Below, one piece after another: positions 7,788-14,942 of a stretch of DNA of 64,000 bases. Made by a program: the position numbers and the translations under genes. Each line of letters opens with the position of its first letter. Position 1 is the first letter of the stretch. The stretch covers positions 49,756 to 113,755 of the forward strand of contig CAYSPZ010000001.1 in the NCBI GenBank assembly GCA_964433065.1. Reading direction: 5' to 3'. The notes beneath the pieces are model-generated. The model was not told the DNA's origin. It did not search any database and saw only the letters and a list, made by a program, of their open reading frames with translations. Source of the DNA: RGIG3009 sp964433065. GTDB lineage: Bacteria; Bacillota; Clostridia; Oscillospirales; Acutalibacteraceae.

Positions 7788-8927
7788 TTATCTCACCATT
7801 TTCCCGTTAAGAAATACATTTTTAATATCAAAATTGTCGTCCAAAACGACTAAATCGGCACGTTTGCCGACCGCGATACTCCCGATCTCGCCGTCCAGTT
7901 TGAGAGCGCGGGCGGGATTGCGGGATGCCATTAAAAAGACGTCGTTTACGGTGGCACCCGTGTGCTTTCGCATATTGCGACAGGCGACGTTTAAGGTCAG
8001 CGTACTGCCGCACAGGTCACCGTTGTCATCAAAATTGAGGTCGGTGATATGCGCGAAGGCGGGCGGCGAAGGGTTATCACTCACAAAACTGTCGGAAATG
8101 AGGATCACCTTGTCCACCCCTTTGATCTTGACGATCAGTTGCAGCATATCGGGGTGTACGTGGATGCCCTGCGAATCGCAGATGACTTCCGCGTACATAT
8201 CGTCGTCGAGGAAACACGCTTCGTCGGGACCGCAACTGCGGGTACCCGCCGCCGTGGGGATGCGACCCGTCGCATCGGTACAATGGGTAAGTACCGACAA
8301 CCCGTACGGTTTAAGCGCCGCGATCTGTTCGGGGGTCGCTTCACTGTGCGCGACCGAGAACACCGCGTGGGGGGTAAGTGTATGTACCGCTTTGACAAAT
8401 TCGGGTACCCCGTCCCGTTCGGGCGCGACCGCCCACAGTTTGGTCAGTTCACCCGCGTGGCGCACGATCGGTTCGTAGTCTTCACGGCGGATCATACCGC
8501 GCCAGCGGTTCTTTTCGGGACAGGCACCGTATTTTTCGTTGGTGTACGGGCCTTCCATATACAGTCCGCCGAGGTTCGGGCTGGTCGGCATTGCCGCTTT
8601 GACGCGGTCGATCGCCTCGATGTATCCGTCGGCGTCAATGTCGGTATACAAGGTCGCGAGTACGGTGGTGGTACCGCTATCCAAAAAATGCGTGGCGGCA
8701 CCGACGGGATCGCGGTCGAACCGACAACCGCCGCCACCGTGGCAATGAATGTCCACGAAACCGGGACCGACGATATGTCCGTCGGCATCGTATATCTGTG
8801 CGTCCGACGGTATGGTGATCGCGTCGGTGTCACCGTACGCGACGATTCGACCGTCGTCGATCAATACCGCACCGTCATCGATGCGGTCGTATTCTAAAAT
8901 GAGTTGTGCGTGGATAATGGCAATCAT
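7788..8927 (-). CDS. nagA: N-acetylglucosamine-6-phosphate deacetylase
   Basis: A 379-residue amidohydrolase of the NagA family. The metal-binding HxH is in DIHCHGGGG (~58-66), followed by a second His region and the catalytic Asp in ILISDSFVS. The C-terminal GSIAVGKRADLVVLD is typical of the beta-sandwich closing strand. I chose the ATG at 8927, preceded by AGGTGAG, over a long upstream extension that would run into the kinase gene. NagA removes acetate from N-acetylamino-sugar 6-phosphates. It is strong evidence that the operon substrate carries, or passes through, an N-acetylated sugar phosphate. Confidence 0.88.
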   Translation of the reverse strand: MIAIIHAQLILEYDRIDDGAVLIDDGRIVAYGDTDAITIPSDAQIYDADGHIVGPGFVDIHCHGGGGCRFDRDPVGAATHFLDSGTTTVLATLYTDIDADGYIEAIDRVKAAMPTSPNLGGLYMEGPYTNEKYGACPEKNRWRGMIRREDYEPIVRHAGELTKLWAVAPERDGVPEFVKAVHTLTPHAVFSVAHSEATPEQIAALKPYGLSVLTHCTDATGRIPTAAGTRSCGPDEACFLDDDMYAEVICDSQGIHVHPDMLQLIVKIKGVDKVILISDSFVSDNPSPPAFAHITDLNFDDNGDLCGSTLTLNVACRNMRKHTGATVNDVFLMASRNPARALKLDGEIGSIAVGKRADLVVLDDNFDIKNVFLNGKMVR

Positions 8928-8931
8928 CGGC

Positions 8932-10341
8932 TCACCTCGTTTGTAAGGCTTGTTTGACGGCGCAGAAACGCGCATATCCGTCATCGGTATGTTGCGGTTT
9001 GAACACCCGCGTGACGGTGAGCGGCGAAAGCGGTACACCGACCGCTTTGGCGGCAAGTCTTGCGGCACCCGCGCCTGCGGCTTCACACGTTTGGGGTGTG
9101 TGAATGGTAAGACCGGTCACGTCCGCCAGGATCGACGGCCACAGGTCGCCTTTGGCACCGCCGCCAAACAGGATCACGGTATGGACGTTGCCGTACGCGT
9201 TCATCCGTTCGAGCAGTGAACGGATCTCACAGGCGACCCCTTTCATCACCGCGAGTGCCATTTCACCGCGGTCGGTGGCGAGGGTGATGCCGTGGAAGGT
9301 ACCGCCGTTCTCACCCGCAAGATACGGGAAGAACAACAACGATGAACCGCGCGCGGCGGCTGCCGCCGCCTCGTCGTCGATCACGCGGTAGTCGGTGTCG
9401 GTAAACAGGGTATCCCGCGCCCAGCGCAGACAGGTACCCGCCGTCGACACCACCCCTTCGGATACGAAGGTATCGGGGTCGACGTATCCGCAGAAACTCA
9501 TTCCCTGTCCGTACAGGTCGGGCTGATAGGTATCCCACCGTTTGGTCACGGCGGCGGCAGTGCCGAGCGAAACGGTCATGACACCGTCCCGTAACCCTAC
9601 ACCGTACGCGGCGCATTTCTGGTCTTGTGCGCCCACCGCCACCACGCAATCGGCGCGAAGACCGAGTGTTTTGGCAACCGACGGCAACACGTATCCGACC
9701 GCCTCCCCCGAACGGGCGAGGGTCGGTAAGGTGTCAACGTTAATACCGTAGCGGGATAACAGGTCGTGATGCCAACAGGCATTTTTGACGTCGTACATCA
9801 GCGTACCCGATGCCATACTGTGGTCGGTGACAAACCGACCGGTAAATTTCGCAATGAGATAGTCCATCGGCATTACGAATTTATACGCTTGTTCGTAGAT
9901 CGACCGACGGTGTTGCCTGAGCCATAACAGTTTGGGAAGGGTGTATGCCGCGGTGATGGGTTTGCCGGTCGTTTGCCCGATCCACTCGTCACCGAAATCG
10001 GCGCGGATCTGCGCGGCTTCACGCTCGGCGCGGGTATCCAGCCAGGTCATCGCCGCGCACAAGGGATTTGCGTCACGGTCGACGGGGACAACGGTGATGC
10101 CCTGCGAACTGATCGAGATACTGTCGATCCGTTCGCCGCAACCGCCCGCCTTGCCGATCGCGTTTTTCGCGGTGCGCAAGGTGAGTTCCCACCACGATTC
10201 GGCATTCTGTTCCACCCATTTTTCCTGCGGTGTGGACAGGGGATATTCCTCGTAGTCGGTCGATACGGTATTCAGTTGTTGGTCAAACAGGATACTGCGG
10301 CAACCGGTCGTGCCGAGATCGATGGCAAGATAGAGCGACAA
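8932..10341 (-). CDS. FGGY-family carbohydrate kinase
   Basis: A 469-residue sugar kinase. The N-terminal phosphate-binding segment AIDLGTTGCRSILFD and the SISSQG motif are clear, and the C-terminal ATP-binding part has FGGGAKGDLWPSILADV. The length and motifs are closest to xylulose/ribulose/erythritol-type members. It should phosphorylate an unmodified sugar or polyol after entry, which fits a non-PTS transporter encoded elsewhere. It lies 4 nt from nagA. The family is broad, and the substrate cannot be read from sequence. Confidence 0.87.
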   Translation of the reverse strand: MSLYLAIDLGTTGCRSILFDQQLNTVSTDYEEYPLSTPQEKWVEQNAESWWELTLRTAKNAIGKAGGCGERIDSISISSQGITVVPVDRDANPLCAAMTWLDTRAEREAAQIRADFGDEWIGQTTGKPITAAYTLPKLLWLRQHRRSIYEQAYKFVMPMDYLIAKFTGRFVTDHSMASGTLMYDVKNACWHHDLLSRYGINVDTLPTLARSGEAVGYVLPSVAKTLGLRADCVVAVGAQDQKCAAYGVGLRDGVMTVSLGTAAAVTKRWDTYQPDLYGQGMSFCGYVDPDTFVSEGVVSTAGTCLRWARDTLFTDTDYRVIDDEAAAAAARGSSLLFFPYLAGENGGTFHGITLATDRGEMALAVMKGVACEIRSLLERMNAYGNVHTVILFGGGAKGDLWPSILADVTGLTIHTPQTCEAAGAGAARLAAKAVGVPLSPLTVTRVFKPQHTDDGYARFCAVKQALQTR

Positions 10342-10355
10342 CCTCTTCCCCTCCG

Positions 10356-10976
10356 TCAGCGTTTGAGTTGCAGATCGTAGTGAACGTCGTAGGCTTTTTC
10401 TTCGTCGGTAAACTTGTGCAGCGTGTTGATCACTTCACCGTTGTTCCATTTACGGTCTTCCACCGCGTCGGTGGTACCCATAACGGTGACGTTGAGTTGG
10501 CGGCGACGGGCGCGGACGTGGTCCCAGTCGATGAAATAGACGTGGGCGAATTCGCCGCCGTCCAGTACACCGTCTTTGATGGTCATCGTTTCGCTTCTGC
10601 CGAAGAACACACTGCGCAGGTGACCGTCGGTGTTCATACTGGTGAAGTCGCCGGGTTCGTTCACGTAGCGACCGAATTGCGCGTGGATCGGGCCGGGATG
10701 ACGGTAGTCGCCCTCGTTCGTGTAATCGGGAATCATTTTACGCATAATGTCCAGCAGATCGTGTTGCAGGTATTCGAGGTCAAACGAGTCGATGTCGTGC
10801 GAACATTCCTGAATCATCACCGAGCAGGTGGTGTGATGGGACGCGATGCAGACGGTACCGTTTTGAATACCCGACGCTTTGACGATCTCGATCACCTCTT
10901 TGGACACGTCGTGGAAGGTGGGGATCCACCCGCGGGATTGCAGTTCGAGTTCTTTTTGAAATACTTTGAATTCCAT
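10356..10976 (-). CDS. YjbQ/UPF0047 family protein
   Basis: A 206-residue YjbQ-type protein. The hallmark conserved His cluster is visible as CIASHHTTCSVMIQE (~43-57). Further His residues lie in RHPGPIHAQFGR and GEFAHVYFIDWD near the C-terminus. It is longer than the usual ~135-150 residues because of an insertion in the middle. YjbQ proteins are annotated as secondary thiamine-phosphate synthases, yet their physiological role is unresolved. Finding one inside a sugar catabolic operon suggests a sugar-phosphate-related role. An AAGGAG-type site precedes the ATG. Confidence 0.85.
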   Translation of the reverse strand: MEFKVFQKELELQSRGWIPTFHDVSKEVIEIVKASGIQNGTVCIASHHTTCSVMIQECSHDIDSFDLEYLQHDLLDIMRKMIPDYTNEGDYRHPGPIHAQFGRYVNEPGDFTSMNTDGHLRSVFFGRSETMTIKDGVLDGGEFAHVYFIDWDHVRARRRQLNVTVMGTTDAVEDRKWNNGEVINTLHKFTDEEKAYDVHYDLQLKR

Positions 10977-11009
10977 AGTCGTTATCTCCTTTAAAAATAA
11001 TGGTTGATA

Positions 11010-11711
11010 TTATTGATGACGCTCGTCCCACGCGCGGCGGACGGCGGCGATCATCTCGTCCACCATCGCGGCGCGGTCTTCGGCTTTGGCGATACCCGAC
11101 GACGAACCGGTCGCGTCGGCACCTGCGACGATGGTGTTATACACGTCGTCGCCGTTCGCGATCCCCGCCGCGGTCAACACCAGAATATCGGGGTCGACGT
11201 CCTTGACCGAACGGGTGGCGGCTTCGACGTATTCTTTGCCGACACTGACACCCGTGCCGATCAGTTCGGACGGTTCGGCAACGATGATATCGGGATGAAG
11301 CGCGGCGATCTCACTCGCCTGCGCGGAGGAGTCTGCGCACACGATGGTGGTCAGTCCCACCTCGTCGGCACGGGCGATGGTTTCGCGCAACACCTCAAAG
11401 GTCAACGGTTTTTCACAATGGTTGAGCATCACGCCGTCGGCACCCGCCGCGACCAGCGATTCGGGTAACACGTCCGCCAACCCTCTGCCGGGATAGAGCG
11501 GGTCCATATGCGGCGCAAATACGTGAATGTGTTCGGTCGCTTCTCGGACACGGCGGATATCCACGATCGGGGTGGTGAAGAGAATATCCACTCCGTATTT
11601 TTCGGATGCGCGGTCTGCCGCTTTTGCCAATTCCAAAACGTCGTCGCCGTACAGATACGATTTGGGACCGATCTCGAAAAACGGCAATCGAACGGGTCTT
11701 GTTTTGTTCAC
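11010..11711 (-). CDS. Triosephosphate isomerase-like sugar-phosphate isomerase (archaeal-type)
   Basis: A 233-residue TIM-family protein, first gene of the operon. Catalytic positions appear to be kept: Lys in GPKSYLYG (~15), His in MLNHCEKP (~100) and Glu in AEPSELIGTG (~150). The short length and the 'EP-x-ELIGTG' signature resemble archaeal TIMs rather than the bacterial housekeeping enzyme. The likely start is GTG at 11711, preceded by AGAAAGGAAG, not the upstream ATG at 11750, which overlaps the -10 box of the promoter. It could isomerise a four- or three-carbon ketose phosphate released by the pathway's aldolase. It could also be a second glycolytic TIM. Confidence 0.75.
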   Translation of the reverse strand: MNKTRPVRLPFFEIGPKSYLYGDDVLELAKAADRASEKYGVDILFTTPIVDIRRVREATEHIHVFAPHMDPLYPGRGLADVLPESLVAAGADGVMLNHCEKPLTFEVLRETIARADEVGLTTIVCADSSAQASEIAALHPDIIVAEPSELIGTGVSVGKEYVEAATRSVKDVDPDILVLTAAGIANGDDVYNTIVAGADATGSSSGIAKAEDRAAMVDEMIAAVRRAWDERHQ

Positions 11712-11748
11712 TTTTTTTCTTCCTTTCTGCCACATTTCTACAGTTAAC

Positions 11749-11777
11749 ATTATATTTTAAACACGCGTATTTTTCAA
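11749..11777 (-). promoter_or_regulatory. Promoter of the 12-gene catabolic operon
   Basis: On the minus strand TTGAAA (11772-11777) and TATAAT (11749-11754) are separated by 17 nt, a near-consensus sigma-A promoter directed at the TIM-like gene. The 200-nt divergent gap to the SIS/GlpR pair is the natural site for regulator binding. Confidence 0.8.
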
Positions 11778-11850
11778 TCGCATTTTCCAAAACGAAAAAA
11801 ATTCGTAAACATAACCGAAGACTACGGCTAAATCTTGTCATTTTTGTGTA

Positions 11851-11879
11851 TTGAAAAAGAAAAAAGAAAGGTTTATACT
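11851..11879 (+). promoter_or_regulatory. Promoter of the SIS-GlpR regulatory pair
   Basis: TTGAAA at 11851-11856 and TATACT at 11874-11879 are separated by 17 nt, reading toward the SIS-domain gene. This promoter and the oppositely directed operon promoter lie about 75 bp apart. Confidence 0.8.
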
Positions 11880-11915
11880 GTAAAACGAAAGAAAAACGAA
11901 AATAAGGTGACAGGT

Positions 11916-12515
11916 ATGATCCAACAAAACTCTCTGGACGCCGCCAAAGCGGCATACGACATTGAAGCGGCATGTATCACGCAGATGAAAGACTATTTTG
12001 ACGACGAAGCGTTTTCGAAAGCGGTGGAACTGCTGTGTAACGCGCGGTGTATCGGCGCGGCGGGGTGCGGACATTCGGGTATCCTGTGTCAGCATTTCGC
12101 GCATCTGATGTGTTGCGTGGAGCGTCCCGCCAAATTCATCTCCCCTGCCGAGGCGGTACACGGCGGTACGGGGTTTTTACAGGCGGGGGACGTGATGGTG
12201 TTTGCTTCCCGCGGCGGCAGTACCAAGGAGTTGTTCCCGATCGCCGATATCTGCAAGGCGAAAGGGGTTCACGTCATCACCATTACCGAGAACCTCTCTT
12301 CCCCGCTCGCAGAGGCGGCAGACGTGGTGATCAAACAATTCGTCAACCGTGAGACCGATAAGTACAATATGCAGGGAACGACCAGTTCGACGGCACTTTG
12401 TATGTTGTTCCACGCGTTACAGACGGCGGTGATCGAGGAGACCGATTACCAAAAAGAACAGTTTGCGCTGATTCATCCGGGCGGTGCGGTCGGCGAACGT
12501 TTGAATAAACGATAA
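11916..12515 (+). CDS. SIS-domain sugar-phosphate isomerase/sensor (KpsF/GutQ-like)
   Basis: A 199-residue single SIS domain. GAAGCGHSGILCQHF (~47-61), FASRGGSTKEL and the C-terminal IHPGGAVGERL match the phospho-sugar-binding loops of the KpsF/GutQ group, but the CBS pair of those enzymes is missing. It may isomerise an aldose/ketose phosphate or sense a pathway phosphate. The start at 11916 follows AAGGTGA. The gene lies 11 nt upstream of the GlpR-type regulator and diverges from the catabolic operon. This suggests that it controls or completes the pathway. Confidence 0.8.
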   Translation: MIQQNSLDAAKAAYDIEAACITQMKDYFDDEAFSKAVELLCNARCIGAAGCGHSGILCQHFAHLMCCVERPAKFISPAEAVHGGTGFLQAGDVMVFASRGGSTKELFPIADICKAKGVHVITITENLSSPLAEAADVVIKQFVNRETDKYNMQGTTSSTALCMLFHALQTAVIEETDYQKEQFALIHPGGAVGERLNKR

Positions 12516-12526
12516 AGAGGGATAGT

Positions 12527-13297
12527 ATGTCAACCAGTCGGGAAAAGATCGACGGTCGCCGTCGGGCGATCGTGGAAGAATTACACCGTGAAGGAAAAGT
12601 ATACGTCAACGAACTGAGTCGGTCGTTCGCGGTAACGGCGGTCACCATCCGTCACGATCTGGACGTCCTCGAACAAGAGGGAAAACTGGTGCGGATGAAC
12701 GGCGGCGCGGTCTGCGTGGGCGGCGAACACATCGAACCGCTCGACGGCAGGATCAAAAACGTCGCCGAAAAAGAAACGGTGGCGCGGACGGTGGCGCGGA
12801 TGGTCAAAAACGGCAGTACCGTGTTCCTCAATTCGGGTACCACCACCTTGTGTATCGCGCAAGCGTTGAAGTCGGCGCGGCATTTGAATATCGTCACCAA
12901 TTCGCTGGACATAGCGACGGTGCTCGGTAACGTACCCACCTTTCGCGTGATCCTGCTCGGCGGCGAGATCAACAGCAACTATCGGTTCACCTACGGCAGC
13001 GACGCGCAGGAACAACTCGCGCGGTACCAGTCGGATTGGGCGATCTTGTCGATGGACGGTGTGGCACAGGAAAACGGTATCACCACCTACCACGCGGAGG
13101 AGGCGATCCTCGACCGTATGATGATGGATCGCGCGGTCAAAACGGTGATCGCCGCCGACCATACCAAGATCGGGAAAACGGGATTTACCAAGGTGTGCGA
13201 TTGTTCGCCGAAGATCACGTTGGTGACCGACCCGAACGCGGATACGACCGCTCTCGCAACACTCACCGAAAACGGTGTGACCGTGATCTGCGAATAA
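12527..13297 (+). CDS. DeoR/GlpR-family transcriptional regulator
   Basis: A 256-residue regulator. The N-terminal DeoR-type helix-turn-helix spans ~10-60 (REGKVYVNELSRSF then VTIRHDLDVLEQEGKLVR), and the C-terminal sugar-phosphate-binding domain carries NSGTTT (~104) and ADHTKIGK. Members typically repress sugar operons until a phosphorylated intermediate binds. Because it is divergent to the 12-gene operon, that operon is the obvious target. The inducer is unknown. Confidence 0.88.
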   Translation: MSTSREKIDGRRRAIVEELHREGKVYVNELSRSFAVTAVTIRHDLDVLEQEGKLVRMNGGAVCVGGEHIEPLDGRIKNVAEKETVARTVARMVKNGSTVFLNSGTTTLCIAQALKSARHLNIVTNSLDIATVLGNVPTFRVILLGGEINSNYRFTYGSDAQEQLARYQSDWAILSMDGVAQENGITTYHAEEAILDRMMMDRAVKTVIAADHTKIGKTGFTKVCDCSPKITLVTDPNADTTALATLTENGVTVICE

Positions 13298-13317
13298 ACA
13301 ATGGCTTTTTACAAACG

Positions 13318-13353
13318 AAACGATCCGCGAGGTAAACACCTCGCGGATCGTTG
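13318..13353. terminator. Hairpin after the GlpR gene
   Basis: The same 13-bp stem ACGATCCGCGAGG as at 121-153 occurs at 13320-13332 with its complement at 13339-13351. The 3' tract TTGTTGG is a weak T-run. Both copies share a 20-nt left arm beginning AAACGAAACG. Confidence 0.7.
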
Positions 13354-13358
13354 TTGGT

Positions 13359-13639
13359 TATAGCCGAAGAGAGCCGAACTCCTTATCGCCCATAGGGCGA
13401 CTTTTCGGCAAAAATCTTGTTTTATCGCTTGAAATACGGGCGTATGTCGGCGCGACTCAACTTCGTTTTTGCACGAAAAGTCGCGCCTATGGGTTGTGTG
13501 CAAGTCAAAATAAACAATTTTGGTTTGCAACAAGGCATACAAGCGACGAAATACTATATGCATTGGGAGCGAAGTATAACGCAGTTGCAGAGCAAAATTG
13601 TTATTTTGACCGATGAGGGTTCGGCTCTCTTCGGCTATG
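13359..13639. repeat. Nested inverted-repeat (MITE-like) intergenic element
   Basis: This stretch has no convincing gene. It is built of nested imperfect palindromes: an outer pair ATAGCCGAAGAGAGCCGAAC (13360-) with its complement ending near 13639, a middle pair around CCCATAGGGCGACTTTTCG (13391-) with its complement near 13479-13499, and an inner pair GTCAAAATAAACAATTTTG (13506-) with its complement at about 13592-13609. The inner AAGCGACGAAA...GGGAGCGAAG part resembles elements at 40137-40318 and 43292-43434. The right end overlaps the C-terminal codons of the dockerin gene. Confidence 0.6.
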
Positions 13640-14942
13640 CGGCGGGGGTACTCAGCACCGTATCCCATCCGTTAAGATGCCGTTGCAGGATACCCACGTC
13701 TTTGTTGTTGATGATACCGTCACCGTTCGCGTCGGCAGCGGTGGTGTTGATCTCCACATCCCATCCGTTGATATACCGTTGTAAAAGTCCGACGTCTTTG
13801 TTGTTGATCAACCCGTCGCCGTTCGCGTCACCGAGAATGTTGTTGATGACGGTGATCGTCCCGTCGACCGTGCCAAAGGTCACGTTTTCGAAATCGTAAT
13901 CGTACACGTCGTCCGGCGGATAGGTCACGGTGATGGCGGTGGCCCCTTCGGGTGCGTCCTCTTTCACGCGGAAGGTGAGGACCGCCACCACACCGTTGGT
14001 GGTGTTGTTCGGGCTGACCGCAGCCACCCAACTGACCGAGATCGGGTTGTTTGCAAGCGGACCGTAGGTGGTTCCCGCAAAATCCTGTCCCGTGATCGAA
14101 ACCGGTTCTAAGACGGTCGCGTCGTATCCGATCTCCACTTTAAATGCAACGATACCTGTGTTTCGCTCGGTACGGACGGTCACCGTCACGGTGTCCCCCG
14201 CTTTCGCCGTCGCGCCGTCTACCACAAAGAGCGGTTGGTCGGTCGGTTCGATCGGCTTGTCGGGTACCTCGCGGACACACCCGCAAACGTTACAATCCGC
14301 ATCGTACTCATCGTCGTACACGTGACCGCTCGTTTCGCGCACGTCACCGCAGATGTTACAATCGGTATCACACGCGTCGTCGTAGGTATGTTCGCTGCTG
14401 CACGTATTGTAATGCCACGCAGCGTTCAGGATAGAGGAGTTGGGCGTCACGATGGTCATATTCGCCCGATCCGCTTCAGATCCCTTGTAATACACGTCGG
14501 TCAAACTGCTGCAACCCGAAAATCCGCGAGAACCGATGTTGGTCACACTGTCGGGAAGGACGACGTAGGTCAGACCGGTACAACCCGCAAACGCGGAATC
14601 GCCGATATTGGTCACACCGTTCGGGATGACCACGTCGGTCAGACTACTGCAATAGTAGAACGCGTAAACGTCAATGTTCGTCACCCCGCTCGGAATGACC
14701 GCGTCGGTCAAACTGCTGCAGAATGCAAACGTCGAATCGGCAATGTTCGTCACACCGTTCGGAATGTTTATACTGGTCAGGTTTTCGCACTTGCAGAACG
14801 CATAACCGCCGATACTCGTGACACTGTCGGGAAGGGTGACGCTCGTCAAATTACCGCATTCATAGAAGGCTTCGTTGCCGATAGCGACGACGGGACAACC
14901 CTCGATCGTGCTCGGAATGGTCAACGTACCTGTCACAGACAT
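13635..14942 (-). CDS. LRR/cohesin/dockerin protein, 3' part after a frameshift
   Basis: This 435-codon frame continues the gene interrupted near 14940. It encodes BspA-type leucine-rich repeats (LRR_5; six units of the form 'VTSIGxxAFxxCxxLTSVxIPxGV'), two 'HxYDxxxDxxCNxCG' Cys-repeats, then a cohesin-like beta-sandwich starting LFVVDGATAKAGDTVTVTV. It ends with a type I dockerin of two Ca-binding repeats, DANGDGLINNKDVGLLQRY and DANGDGIINNKDVGILQRH. The ATG at 14942 has no ribosome site and there is no signal peptide. It is therefore almost certainly the lower half of the 14933-16582 gene rather than a separate protein. Confidence 0.8.
   Translation of the reverse strand: MSVTGTLTIPSTIEGCPVVAIGNEAFYECGNLTSVTLPDSVTSIGGYAFCKCENLTSINIPNGVTNIADSTFAFCSSLTDAVIPSGVTNIDVYAFYYCSSLTDVVIPNGVTNIGDSAFAGCTGLTYVVLPDSVTNIGSRGFSGCSSLTDVYYKGSEADRANMTIVTPNSSILNAAWHYNTCSSEHTYDDACDTDCNICGDVRETSGHVYDDEYDADCNVCGCVREVPDKPIEPTDQPLFVVDGATAKAGDTVTVTVRTERNTGIVAFKVEIGYDATVLEPVSITGQDFAGTTYGPLANNPISVSWVAAVSPNNTTNGVVAVLTFRVKEDAPEGATAITVTYPPDDVYDYDFENVTFGTVDGTITVINNILGDANGDGLINNKDVGLLQRYINGWDVEINTTAADANGDGIINNKDVGILQRHLNGWDTVLSTPAA

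Noticed and set aside
13417..13899. Plus-strand frame of 160 residues
   Set aside because: It lies across the nested palindrome and antisense to the dockerin gene, with no ribosome site.
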